38,965 nucleotides of DNA, taken from positions 1 through 38,965 of the forward strand of contig LT642186.1 in NCBI GenBank assembly GCA_900128585.1. The letters run 5' to 3'. This DNA comes from Stramenopiles sp. TOSAG23-3. Lineage: Eukaryota > Sar. Every line of letters starts with the position of its first letter. Within the stretch, counting starts at the first letter, position 1. This document shows, piece after piece, positions 9,751-18,958 of this stretch. The position numbers and the translations under genes are program-made. The notes under the pieces were generated by a model. The model made no database searches. It saw only the letters and a program-made list of their open reading frames with translations, and was not told where the DNA came from.

Positions 9751-9883
9751 CTGAAAAGCTCTTACTTAAACGGGCACGAATTCGAGGCACACTCTCTGCG
9801 GCAGTACGGGGTACAACCAAATGACTCGGCAGTGCTAATAATGTTCGTTTGGTGGATAACACTTGAGCACAAAAGTTACTTAC
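9751..9883 (-). other. Candidate 5'-UTR intron of the granulin gene
   Basis: Read on the minus strand, a perfect GTAAGT donor (ACTTAC at 9878-9883 on the plus strand) and a pyrimidine-rich CTTTTCAG acceptor ending at 9751 bracket 133 bases. The acceptor lies four bases before the granulin ATG (CAG|AACAATG). No coding change results. No branch point is obvious, and introns look rare in this window, so this needs transcript support. Confidence 0.35.
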
Positions 9884-10501
9884 TCTCGCCGCTTCCCTTT
9901 TTTAACATTCTGAATTAATATGAATTAATATCGGTTTCGTTTACATTCACTCTAAAACCAAATATACCAATGGAAGGAAGGTGGAGGGAGGATGCGACGA
10001 AGCGAAGTGGAGGAGTCTTCCTCCTTGTTGTTGTCGCAATTTGAGCCGGCGAATAATAGGAAATGTCAACAACAGTATTCTTCATAATGTTATGTTTATG
10101 TTATATATTAGTATATAATCTCATGCCTATATAAGTGGCAATAAGTGTTCCTCCTTCCTATTCTAATATTATATTATAATTATTTTAACATATAACAACA
10201 ACAGCATCTAATAGAGCGACGACGGCGGTGGTGGTGGCCAACAAAAGAAGAAGTAGAATGAATATAATAACATTAATTAAAATAACGGTTATTATTATAA
10301 TTCATGTGTGAAAAGTAAACGTCTAACAAACAAAAAGAAACATTTTAAAGACACGAAGGAGAAAAAGAGAAAACATTGTTAAGCACGTTTCTATTGCTAC
10401 AGACCATTTAAAATATATTTAAATTTTGAACGCAAACGTTGTTTCATTGTATCGTTTCGATTAACCTACCTTTGAATTTCGCGTATATTTATTCTTGAAT
10501 T
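9884..10501. other. Divergent spacer, granulin / armadillo gene
   Basis: About 620 bases shared by two divergent genes, so both promoters must lie here. It contains a G-rich purine stretch near 9972-10018 and a GAC/GGC/GGT triplet run near 10217-10241, otherwise A+T-rich sequence. I found no ORF with protein-like composition and no recognisable operator. Confidence 0.45.
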
Positions 10502-11263
10502 ATGGGGGACTATGGGAGCGACTTTACAAAGGCGTTGCAGACCCAACTTAGGCAGTTGATACACTACGCGAAGGGAGCTGACGCAACGCTGCAGCGGGAG
10601 GTGGCAGAAAAATTAGCAAATGAAGCGGTCAAGCCTGATCGACAGGAACAAATTGTAGAATTAGGTGGTCTTGAATTGCTCCTGCCTCTGGTCCAGTCAA
10701 GCGACAAGGAAGTCCAACGGTTAGCAGCGCACGCCTTGGCGAACCTTTCAGTCAACGCAGAAAACCAGATTATAATGGCAAATGAAGGGGGAGTTGAAAT
10801 GTTAATTGAGCTTTTGGAAACGGCAAACCCTCACATACAGAGGCAGGCGGCGAAAGCGCTGGCAAATTTAGGAGTCAATTCAGATAATAAAGCGACAATT
10901 GCCCAGAAAGGGGGGATCGCCCCACTGATACACCTGACTACGAACGCGCCAGACGCTGTAAAAATCGAAACCGTTGCAGCTTTGGCCAACTTGGCTGTCA
11001 ACGATGATAACGAAGTTTCAATAGGTGAAGATGGTGGTTTGCAGCCCATTTTGAAGTGCGCATCTTCGCGCAATTCAGAACTTCAGGCGCAGGCTTGCAG
11101 GGCATTGCGAAACCTGTCCGTATGTGGCCGTAACAAGGAGATAATTTTATCCATGAATGGTGATGCTTTGCTCGAGACACTTACCAACAGCAACAATGAT
11201 CGAATACGATCGCAGGCGACTAGGGCACTCAACAATTTAGGGGGTAGTAGGAACAGGAAATAA
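10502..11263 (+). CDS. Armadillo-repeat protein
   Basis: A 253-residue protein built almost wholly of about five armadillo repeats. The repeat signature is plain: ALANLSVNAENQ, ALANLGVNSDNK, ALANLAVNDDNE, ALRNLSVCGRNK and ALNNLGG recur every 41-42 residues, each followed by a glycine pair (GGVEML, GGIAPL, GGLQPI). Residues 1-40 form a short helical cap. Armadillo solenoids bind peptides along a groove, so this is a small adaptor. The repeats resemble those of Vac8, ARMC4 and plant kinesin-ARM proteins, but no extra domain is present to choose between them. It is convergent with the MPDU1 gene; the ATG at 10502 follows an A+T-rich leader and the stop is TAA. Confidence 0.9.
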   Translation: MGDYGSDFTKALQTQLRQLIHYAKGADATLQREVAEKLANEAVKPDRQEQIVELGGLELLLPLVQSSDKEVQRLAAHALANLSVNAENQIIMANEGGVEMLIELLETANPHIQRQAAKALANLGVNSDNKATIAQKGGIAPLIHLTTNAPDAVKIETVAALANLAVNDDNEVSIGEDGGLQPILKCASSRNSELQAQACRALRNLSVCGRNKEIILSMNGDALLETLTNSNNDRIRSQATRALNNLGGSRNRK

Positions 11264-11376
11264 GAATGGGCGTGTATTTGTACACTGCCTTTCTTTGCCG
11301 CGTTAAATTGACTGTTTTTGACACCGTAGACCATTCAATAATAAACAACTCATCACTAAAACATAGGAATATTTAA

Positions 11377-11400
11377 CAAAAATGCATATATGCATTTTTG
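11377..11400. repeat. 24-bp perfect palindrome
   Basis: A perfect inverted repeat with no loop, centred on ATGCATATATGCAT and extended by A5/T5 and an outer C/G pair. It lies 114 bases past the stop of the armadillo gene, between two convergent genes. It could mark a 3'-end structure or a symmetric protein-binding site. Confidence 0.6.
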
Positions 11401-11531
11401 ACAGCAGTTAACTCACTTGGGGAAGAAGATAAATTTTAATTTACTTACATAAAAGTTAAAATGAATGTGTAATTGATAAGCAGCTGCTTCACATTCGCGG
11501 TTAAAGAAGATGAAATAAATTATTATAAAAA

Positions 11532-11577
11532 TTGCAGTAACATTAATGTGAAGTTTACTTTAAACTTCATTACTGCA
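11532..11577. repeat. Hairpin-forming inverted repeat
   Basis: The left arm TTGCAGTAA...TGAAGTTTA pairs with the right arm TTTAAACTTCATTACTGCAA. The left arm carries an 8-base insertion, CATTAATG, which is itself a palindrome. It lies in the 530-base spacer between the 3' ends of the armadillo and MPDU1 genes. Confidence 0.55.
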
Positions 11578-11638
11578 ACTAACTTTAAATTAACAGTTGT
11601 TCGCAGTACATTTTAATATTTTTTATATTACACTTAAA

Positions 11639-11680
11639 CCAATTTTCTTGTTTTTAATAACAGCCAATTTTCTTGGTTTT
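11639..11680. repeat. Element near MPDU1 3' end, two tandem half-copies
   Basis: CCAATTTTCTTGTTTTT (11639-11655) is followed directly by AATAACAGCCAATTTTCTTG and four further bases (11656-11680). The second form recurs at 24245-24271 and 24320-24340, beside the 3' end of the IQ-motif gene. Both genes are on the minus strand, so in transcript sense the element is CAAGAAAATTGGCTGTTATT. Confidence 0.6.
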
Positions 11681-11793
11681 ATAAAAATTACTCTCCCAGG
11701 TTTATAAACGTGAAATTTTAAAGAGGTTTACGAAAGGTGCTTTTATAAAAAAAAGTCCCGGTAAAACATCTTCTGCCGCGCTTTACTCTTTCT

Positions 11794-12678
11794 TTATTTG
11801 CTTTTATTTGCTTCTTTATTTGCTAGTGCTTTCTTAGTTTCTCCCCAGTATGCAATGATTTGTATCACGACCAGGACATTCAGTGTAACAGCGACCACTT
11901 GCCCCCCCACGATGTACGGTCGGGATTCTTTTGAAATACCTTTTTCGTGCAGGCTCGTGAAGGTTCTTCCCAAGCTGCCACCCAATTGCAAGAACCATGT
12001 CGAAAATGACATCACGCCTGTGTGCTTTTGAGAAAAGTTTTGGGCAATAGTTGGGATTCGCGACATTATATTGAACAATGAACTGACACCGGGAAGAATC
12101 CATACCCATTCCGCAGGCAAATTCGAAAGGCCGATTGTAGTTCCAGCAGCCAAAATCGGCAAGGCGAGCATGGTCCCGAAGCTTGGGCGTTCCTCTGCGC
12201 TCAAATAATACCAGTACAAAAATACGATTAGTACGTTTTGCACCAAAATTACCAGAAGTTCGCCGTACGTGACGAAATCGTTTCCGTTGATAATGTTGTA
12301 GACCGTTACAGGCAAAAATGCCGCGACATCCATGTAGAGCGCTGTCGGAGACAAGCCTGTAACCTTTCCTGCGCGGACCATATTGATGACCTGCGGCAGT
12401 TTGAAAACAAAGGCTCCAGCGATTATGCCTAGATTAATGGCTTTCGAGGCAGTCGTTTTCAAGCAGTCGATATCCAGAAAATTGAAATCGTCAAAGTAAT
12501 TCGTAAAACATTCTGGGGTGAAGATAAACAATTTCAAGCTCGGGTCTGGCAGTTTTGCCGCGTGGGCCACCGAAAGAAAACTCCCCACCACCGCCACCAC
12601 CAGGAGCGAATACTGAATATTTAAACGAAACATGTTGACAAATGAGACTGGGATTACTCGAGAGAATATCGTGTTCAA
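11794..12678 (-). CDS. MPDU1: MPDU1-type PQ-loop membrane protein
   Basis: A 294-residue polytopic protein with the two PQ-loop repeats of the MPDU1/SL15 family. The first has FKLPQVINM (residues 92-100) followed by GKVTGLS; the second has the diverged form SRIPTIAQN (206-214) followed by TGVMSFSTW. About seven hydrophobic segments and an ER-type N-terminal signal are visible. In other eukaryotes MPDU1 is an ER membrane protein needed for use of dolichol-phosphate mannose and glucose in N-glycan, GPI and O-mannose synthesis; this role is taken from the family. A second in-frame ATG at residue 16 (12631-12633) sits right before the hydrophobic signal and may be the real start, giving 279 residues. 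Stop is TAA. Spacing and orientation suggest a single-gene unit. Confidence 0.9.
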   Translation of the reverse strand: MNTIFSRVIPVSFVNMFRLNIQYSLLVVAVVGSFLSVAHAAKLPDPSLKLFIFTPECFTNYFDDFNFLDIDCLKTTASKAINLGIIAGAFVFKLPQVINMVRAGKVTGLSPTALYMDVAAFLPVTVYNIINGNDFVTYGELLVILVQNVLIVFLYWYYLSAEERPSFGTMLALPILAAGTTIGLSNLPAEWVWILPGVSSLFNIMSRIPTIAQNFSQKHTGVMSFSTWFLQLGGSLGRTFTSLHEKGISKESRPYIVGGQVVAVTLNVLVVIQIIAYWGETKKALANKEANKSK

Positions 12679-13366
12679 TAGCTAAATATGCGTGAAACAA
12701 AGTCTATAATTGTTACAGTGTGTTCATTCTTTTAATGTATATAAATATAAATTAACTCATTAATAATACGAGAAATCATCCATCACCGGCGGCTAAACAC
12801 AACAAACAAAAAACGTGTGGTGTTTTTTGTAGTTGTTATTAGTGTACGAGTAAGAGTGTAGTAATAAGTATTAATAAAAAATAAACAACAAAAAAACAAA
12901 AAACATTAACTGGAATTATAATGGGGAGTCTTTTTTTAAATATAATAAATAATATATTAGACCTACTACTAATAAAGAGCTTATTTATTATTAGTCAGTC
13001 CACAGTCTGTTGTATTATTATATATAAATACAAAAAGCAATAAAATAATATCTATCCAAATAATAATACCAAAAAAGAAGAAGAAGAAGTAAAAATTTTT
13101 TAAAAAATATGATAATAAGAGAAGAGAAGAAGAGAAAAGAAGAAGAGATTTTGAGAAGACGATGGATTTGAGATTCAAAATTTTTGAAATTTTTAACAGG
13201 TGTGTAGTATAAATAAAGATGCTGTGTCGGCTGCATCTCGTTTTAGTGGGTTCTGGCGTGCACAGCGCAGGCAAAGGTGTTCTGATTATTTTTAAAAACA
13301 AAATTATGGCTGTTTATTGAAAATGGCCGTTCGCATCGTGGAATTCCCGACGCTTGTTTTCCCCGT
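12679..13366. other. A+T-rich spacer with purine repeats
   Basis: It holds the MPDU1 promoter side (12679-12800), imperfect inverted repeats near 12797-12836, a GAAGAAGAAGAAG run at about 13077-13089 and a longer GA-rich tract (13110-13165). A short more G+C-rich patch (13215-13360) precedes the leucine-rich extension. I found no convincing coding region. Confidence 0.45.
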
Positions 13367-13606
13367 TTAGTTCCGTTCCATAGAATTATTAAGTGCTTCT
13401 ATACGCTGGAGGCCTACTTGGCATGCACTCAGAGTGAGAACATATAGGGTTCTACTGTACTGCAACGCGTTTAAAATATAGGAGGCGCCAGTGTCTTCCA
13501 TACAGTGATAAAATGTGCAATCCAGCACCTCAATATGTTCATCCCTTGAAATCATCTCTCCCAAGGCGTTTGCCGCTTCTGTCATTAGACCACGGCCCCG
13601 CAGTGC
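13367..13606 (-). other. In-frame leucine-rich-repeat extension beyond the CobW stop
   Basis: Directly after the TGA that ends the CobW gene (13607-13609), the same frame stays open for 79 codons to TAA at 13367-13369. It encodes RNI-type leucine-rich repeats: TEAANALGEMISRDEH, then IEVLDCTFYH...DTGASYILNAL, then LYVLTLSACQVG. The CobW C-terminus itself ends in a matching half unit: EADNALKVAFANVKVCKCD aligns with EAANALGEMISRDEHIEVLDCT. The stop therefore falls inside a repeat array. A separate ATG (13583-13585) could start an independent 72-residue peptide. Possible readings are a recent nonsense mutation, stop-codon readthrough, or a sequencing error. Confidence 0.55.
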
Positions 13607-15241
13607 TCAGTCGCATTTGCAAACTTTGACATTTGCGAATGCAACCTTTAATGCATTGTCGGCTTCTCTGGTAAATACAGGCCACCACCATTTCGACTCC
13701 ATGTCTTTTGTATGTGTCGATTCCTTGAGTTCGTACGCACCGGGAAGGCAAACGCAAATGCCGACGTTAGGAATTGTTGCATATGCAACAAAGACTTTCG
13801 GCTCGTCAAGTGAAGAGTTTATGGAATCAACAAAGGCCTTGTTTACATCGTCCATTTTTACCCTCAATTCTTGGTGAACTTCGTCGTCGTCTTTGAATCC
13901 ATACGACGCCCCATTGAGGCGAACCCAGCAGCAGCCACTTCTCCCTGTGGTATAGTCCCCGAATACTTTAACAAAACGATTGTCGTCTCCCCATTGTCTC
14001 ACTGCCACTTCCCTGTCTGTAAGAACCTGCGACAGTTCCGCAACTTCCTGTCCCTCGTCCAGGAGCATTCGCCTAAGCTCAACCTCCTTTAACCTTGGAC
14101 CAATGAACACGAGCTTGCTCTGCGGAGGGCCTTGCCACTCGCCGTCTAGTTCCCAGCTCCATCGACCAGGAGAGCGACCGCTCATGTGAAACACGCAGCG
14201 CCATCTCTCTAAAACACCTTTACCATCACATGGGTTGTCGTTTTCAGTGACCCACAGGATGCCCTTCGCCCGAACTAAGATATGCCCGGGCAACAAATTT
14301 CTAACAAAGTTTATCCAGTTGCTCAACCGGATCGGTTTTTCTCCGAGGGTTAGGGAGAACGACGTAAACTTGTCTTCTTGCAAATGGTTCGTTTGAGGCG
14401 TCGAAACTCCCGAGGGGTTTTCTAACATTTTGCCTTTAAGGCGCCGCAGCGCCCCACCAGTTGCAGACACGTAATAAGGGGCATCCGTTTTCTCGTGGGT
14501 AACATTGGTTTGGCCATCGCCGGTAGACGCTGCACTCAGCGTACTATCTACAATGTCCAATATTTTATGTAAGGGAATGCGGCTATTTACAGTTTCTACC
14601 ACTTTGGCGTGCGGGGAAAACGATTTAATTTTTGCCCTTACCAGTGCTTTCCTAGCTTCTGACACTAAATCGACTTTGTTCATCAGGACGACATCAGCGC
14701 TCCTGACTTGAGCCGCTGCGGCAACAGTGCGCTCCGGTGACCACGCGTCTGTGTCGACTACGCAGACTACACTGTCCAGTCTTGCGCGGTACATTTTTCC
14801 GAAAGTGGCGTCCAAAGTGGAAACAATTTTACGTGGATCAGTCACCCCACTAGTTTCGATCACTAGATAGTCATACGCAGCAGTCCGGTCGATTTCTTGC
14901 AGGAGCGTCCAGACAGCCTCCGTCAGATCGTTTATAATGGAGCAGCAGGCGCAGCCGTTCGAAAGTTCTATTGTTCTCTGAGTGGTCTTTGACGTTGAGT
15001 TCTTCACCAGTTGGCCATCAATGTTTAAAGCTCCAAAATCATTAACAGCAGCTGCTATTCTAAGGTTCTGTTTGTTCTCCAGCATGTACTTCAACAGTGT
15101 GGTCTTTCCTGCCCCTAAAAAACCCGTCACTACCGTGACAGGCAAGTGCTGCGGCTGCGCGCTTCCAAAAATCCGAGTGTTTTCTGCGTGCAGGAAAAGG
15201 TTTATTCTACTGACTTCATCTCCTGCTACAACAGACGCCAT
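13607..15241 (-). CDS. CobW/COG0523 family GTPase (metallochaperone)
   Basis: A 544-residue SIMIBI-class GTPase, counting from the ATG at 15239-15241; the frame extends six codons upstream but only to a TTG. Walker A is GFLGAGKT (40-47), the family metal-binding motif GCACC is at 96-100, the Walker B/switch region is VIETSGVTDP (127-136), and the guanine-specificity motif is NKVD (188-191). A CobW C-terminal domain spans about 293-395. COG0523 proteins deliver metals, often zinc, to client enzymes. The N-terminal CxELVP-type client motif of eukaryotic ZNG1 is not seen, so I do not assign that symbol. Residues ~400-544 are not part of the standard family and end in what looks like the first leucine-rich repeat, interrupted by TGA. 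It is divergent from the CNB/receiver gene. Confidence 0.88.
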   Translation of the reverse strand: MASVVAGDEVSRINLFLHAENTRIFGSAQPQHLPVTVVTGFLGAGKTTLLKYMLENKQNLRIAAAVNDFGALNIDGQLVKNSTSKTTQRTIELSNGCACCSIINDLTEAVWTLLQEIDRTAAYDYLVIETSGVTDPRKIVSTLDATFGKMYRARLDSVVCVVDTDAWSPERTVAAAAQVRSADVVLMNKVDLVSEARKALVRAKIKSFSPHAKVVETVNSRIPLHKILDIVDSTLSAASTGDGQTNVTHEKTDAPYYVSATGGALRRLKGKMLENPSGVSTPQTNHLQEDKFTSFSLTLGEKPIRLSNWINFVRNLLPGHILVRAKGILWVTENDNPCDGKGVLERWRCVFHMSGRSPGRWSWELDGEWQGPPQSKLVFIGPRLKEVELRRMLLDEGQEVAELSQVLTDREVAVRQWGDDNRFVKVFGDYTTGRSGCCWVRLNGASYGFKDDDEVHQELRVKMDDVNKAFVDSINSSLDEPKVFVAYATIPNVGICVCLPGAYELKESTHTKDMESKWWWPVFTREADNALKVAFANVKVCKCD

Positions 15242-16116
15242 ATTCGCTGTTCGACACAACTGTCATCAATATAAGATTCCAATGCTCTTGGATAAATAAT
15301 TATGCCTATTATAACGGTATGGGCAGTTTCTTGATTGTCGACTCTGGGTTCTTAATAAAGAGAGAATGATTTTTCTTAATTACTATACACCTGAACTTTT
15401 GCTTGGGGCGGCCTTGCGGCCTTCTTCTTCATCAACAACAACATCATCAATCATCAGTCCAACTCGTCTATAATAAAATAAAAAAATAATATATTATTAT
15501 TATTTATTTTTTTATATTAAAATAGTACCAGCAGTAATACCTGTAATACAAATATTTTTATATTGCTGCTGCGCGCTGTGTAATATTTAATTTTCAAGTT
15601 GTTGTTGTTGTTCTTTTCTTGCTGCTGTTGGGAAATGTGTTGTTTTTGGACGTCTTCTTGTGTATTTTCTATATATAATATTATTATAAGTATAAATTGG
15701 TAATAATTTACCTATCTAACATTATCATCAGAAGATGATTCAGAAGTCCGTATCTTCTACCAAAAATTATTAATTAGGAAGAAGAAAGAAAGAAGAAAAA
15801 AAAAATAATTGGATTTTTTTTACCCTGATTCAACAAAATAAATAAATAGTTTTTTTAGTGCTGTGTGAATGCTTTGGCAATTGTTGTTGGGATAAAAAAA
15901 AAAGAAGAAGACGACCGATAAAAAATAATATATATCTTCATCGCATCTTCACCACCACAGGTTACGAACAGACAGTTTACAGAGTTCAAAGTCCAGGGGA
16001 TGCGATATTGCATCAAAGTGGGAAAATTAAATACATCGACAACCCGATACGCTAAACCATTCGCAGTTACAAACGCTCAGTTTTAATCGCAGTTTTTTTG
16101 AGGTAAAAAAATAACC
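15242..16116. other. Divergent spacer, CobW / CNB-receiver genes
   Basis: About 875 bases of A+T-rich DNA that must hold both promoters. It shows TTG runs (15598-15612), TAT/TTA runs (15480-15520) and GAA-rich patches near 15775-15800 and 15900-15912. A more G+C-balanced stretch from about 15940 probably marks the 5' leader of the gene at 16117 (ATAACCATGC context). No coding region seen. Confidence 0.4.
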
Positions 16117-18762
16117 ATGCATAAGCAGCTAGAAACCCATTTTCACGATGCTGCAGAAGCATTAAAACTCGCATTTGACGCCCATTCTGCTCAGGAGACA
16201 CCTTCGGCAGAACTTTATGGGCAAATAAACGAATATGCTGGAAAATATTTCCGATCGTTTGATGAAGATGTATGGGAAAAGGTTTCTGCGGTGACGAATC
16301 TTTATGAATTCTCACCTTACGCCCCGATTAATTTTACGGCACCCAACACTGCATCCAAAGTCGATGGAGTGGGGCGTGACTACTTCTTTGTTGTCGACGG
16401 TACCGTTGAAGCTGTCGATAGCAAGCAAACAAGCCTTGGCATAGTTAAAGCCAATGAAGATAGCGAGAGGTTGTACTTTGACGCAGAAATATTTCAAGAC
16501 TCGTCTGGTGAGCCTATGCATCTCCTTGCAGGCCGCTGCGGCGCAGTACTTCTCCGCCTTGCCTTCAGCGATGTAGCAAAATTGCGACCACGGAACGTGG
16601 GTAGTACGTACGATGAGCCCCGTGTCGGGTCGGCGGAACTATCCCGGCGCATACAACTTTTACGAACATGTCCATTGTTCTCGCAGTGGAAAAACAAAAA
16701 GTTGGGGAAAATGTCAATGTCCCTGCGAAAGGTTGTTTTGAACCCGTTTCAAAAGCTTGGTAGTGAAGGAGATCGTTTCAAGGAATGCTTCATAGTTGCG
16801 CAAGGTGAAATTCGATTAAGGGGCGAAAGGAAGGATGCACAGAAAGGCACCGAGGAATTTTACAAATGCAAAAGTGCACACCCATCGACGACTTTAGCAG
16901 TTTTAGGCAGGGGGCATTTAGGAGGTGTGGTTGAGTTGGTCGATGCCCACAAAAATGGTTGCGCAGCGCACCGTTGTTCTTTTGCAGGGGGGCACACAGG
17001 CGCGACCATTTACACAATTTCTCTATATTTTGCGGACATTTTCTTCCTCTCCGCGCCTAGGCAATGGAACATACTTGTCGCGTTGCGACGGCGGCGGCTA
17101 CTTTGGGAAAATATGAGGTTTGATATGCAACAAAACCACTCAGGGGTAAACATACGGCTCACCGACTCGTCCATGATGGTCAATTTTGGCTACGTGTTAA
17201 ACTTGTCGGTAGTTGCCTTCCTCAAAGAAGGCAATAAAGTCATTGACAAGTGTGGTTTTGGCGAGACAGTGTTTGGTGAAGAAGAGAAAGTACTCTCGGA
17301 GTACCAGTTAACGCTACATAGTGCAAGAGCTCTCCGCCGAACTGGTGAAGCATTAATTCGAAATCATGAACACCTTTCCGCTATCTCATCGTTTTCACTT
17401 GCTTCCAAAATATTCCGATCAACGCTTGACCTAATTCCCCATAATATAGGGGACGATCGTAGACGATTGGCGGCGCAGAATGCAACTAGACTCGCAAACA
17501 TGTCCGAATCTTTCGCAAACTTGGCTACATTTTGTATCCAGCAAAAGCACGCAATGGAGACAATCCACGCATGCAAACTTCAATTTTCTCGCAAGAATTA
17601 CAATGCAGCAACCAAGAATTTCGTAAAAGCCCATGATGTCTGGAAAGAGTTTTTGAAGCTTTATGAAGAAGATAATTCCCAGTATGTAGTTCTGAACAAA
17701 GAGCACAAACGGGTCAACGGATTGGTAACCATTCTTCTCTCGGAAATGTCGGCGCTAACGAAAAGAGCGCATGTAGTCAGGCAGAAAACCTCGACCCAAA
17801 GTGTGCAAAAATTACAGAAGCAGCAGCTGAAAGACTCGAACCGTCTGGCGTCTACTCAGCCGCTTGTTCGTAAGTGCCAATTTCCAGTCTCGCCACCCCC
17901 ATCTGCGATATCACCAGAGACCCAAAACACCCAGTTGTTAAAGACAATGAAACGATATGGTGTGCGAAAAGACGGGCATGTACCTGCACGGCCTCGAGAG
18001 AATCGAAGCCCACCCCTTCGGCAGGACTCTCCTAGATTATTACGTCAAAAGCGAATCATGACCTACAACGATATGACTGATAGCAGTGCTGACCACAATC
18101 ATCCAGATGCCGTGCATCACATCACGACACCAAAAACCACCAGAAAAACTAGCAAATCAAAAACAAAGTCCATGATATCCATACTTCAGCCTAAAGTTGG
18201 TCTACAAAACAAATACAGGCGTGCCACTGGGGGGGGCGGGGGCCCTGGTATAAAGCATAAAACGGAGATGAACATTTTGCTTATTGAACCGAGTGAGCAA
18301 ATGTCAAAACAAGCATGCGCACTGTTTCCAAACCAAGGGAAAAGATACGGCTACATCTGTAACGTTGAAGTTGCATTGAATGGAATAGCCGCTTTAAATA
18401 AGCTGTATCCTGTAAAACATGCCCCTAAAAATGATGAGAACACCCCCGAGTCCGAGCTACTTCCTGCGAGAATAGAGAAAAGGTACAATGTTGTGATAGT
18501 GTCGGCAAGCATTATGGATGTGTCGTGGAGAAGTATAGTTGAAAAGGTCAGACGCAGAGGGAATGCGCGCTTCATATATGTGACTGGTGAGTTTCAAAAC
18601 GATTACCATAGTGCTGCAATGGCAAAAGATGTCATGCGGTACGGTGGAAATGGGATATACCCCCGACCGTATAACAAAACTGTTGTTTCGAACATACTCA
18701 TGAACGTCGAAAAGTACAGTCGAGGTCCAGGTACTTCTTGCAATAAGAGGAAGAAAAAGTGA
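16117..18762 (+). CDS. Cyclic-nucleotide-binding-like protein with C-terminal pseudo-receiver domain
   Basis: An 881-residue protein. Residues ~64-160 and ~180-320 look like two cNMP-binding (CNB) beta-barrels; the second has the typical entry L-x-x-CPLFSQW...KL-x-KM and the strand GEIRL after an EGD. The phosphate-binding cassette is not clearly recognisable, so nucleotide binding is unproven. Residues ~400-560 are helical, TPR-like. A basic, Ser/Thr/Pro-rich linker (~560-715) with a GGGGG run leads to a receiver-like fold (717-865): NILLIEPSEQM, YNVVIVSASIMD, FIYVTGE and GIYPRPYNK match strands 1, 3, 4 and 5 of response regulators. The acidic pair is reduced to E724, the phosphoacceptor position is serine (S796) and the lysine before proline is arginine (R850). 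It should therefore be a non-phosphorylated pseudo-receiver. Function unknown; a signalling adaptor is likely. Confidence 0.75.
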   Translation: MHKQLETHFHDAAEALKLAFDAHSAQETPSAELYGQINEYAGKYFRSFDEDVWEKVSAVTNLYEFSPYAPINFTAPNTASKVDGVGRDYFFVVDGTVEAVDSKQTSLGIVKANEDSERLYFDAEIFQDSSGEPMHLLAGRCGAVLLRLAFSDVAKLRPRNVGSTYDEPRVGSAELSRRIQLLRTCPLFSQWKNKKLGKMSMSLRKVVLNPFQKLGSEGDRFKECFIVAQGEIRLRGERKDAQKGTEEFYKCKSAHPSTTLAVLGRGHLGGVVELVDAHKNGCAAHRCSFAGGHTGATIYTISLYFADIFFLSAPRQWNILVALRRRRLLWENMRFDMQQNHSGVNIRLTDSSMMVNFGYVLNLSVVAFLKEGNKVIDKCGFGETVFGEEEKVLSEYQLTLHSARALRRTGEALIRNHEHLSAISSFSLASKIFRSTLDLIPHNIGDDRRRLAAQNATRLANMSESFANLATFCIQQKHAMETIHACKLQFSRKNYNAATKNFVKAHDVWKEFLKLYEEDNSQYVVLNKEHKRVNGLVTILLSEMSALTKRAHVVRQKTSTQSVQKLQKQQLKDSNRLASTQPLVRKCQFPVSPPPSAISPETQNTQLLKTMKRYGVRKDGHVPARPRENRSPPLRQDSPRLLRQKRIMTYNDMTDSSADHNHPDAVHHITTPKTTRKTSKSKTKSMISILQPKVGLQNKYRRATGGGGGPGIKHKTEMNILLIEPSEQMSKQACALFPNQGKRYGYICNVEVALNGIAALNKLYPVKHAPKNDENTPESELLPARIEKRYNVVIVSASIMDVSWRSIVEKVRRRGNARFIYVTGEFQNDYHSAAMAKDVMRYGGNGIYPRPYNKTVVSNILMNVEKYSRGPGTSCNKRKKK

Positions 18763-18958
18763 GAGAGCAGGGAAACAATCAAAATGCATTTTTAAATACA
18801 TATCTTTTTATATAATTTTTCATTAAACATGTATCATGTGTCATAGAAGTGAAAATGAGATCGGTGGTAAACGTTTTTTCGACTAGTCAGAAACAACCGC
18901 TCTGACTTTCACATTTTCCTGCGCATATAAGAGTCAATACACACGTCATGATATTAAA

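Noticed and set aside
12981-13301. A 106-codon minus-strand ORF
   Set aside because: Mostly translated A+T and GAA repeats (Phe/Leu/Ile/Tyr runs); no domain.
13607-13609. TGA of the CobW gene as a selenocysteine codon
   Set aside because: No CobW or LRR selenoprotein is known to me, no SECIS hairpin was recognised, and TGA is the ordinary stop of four other genes here.
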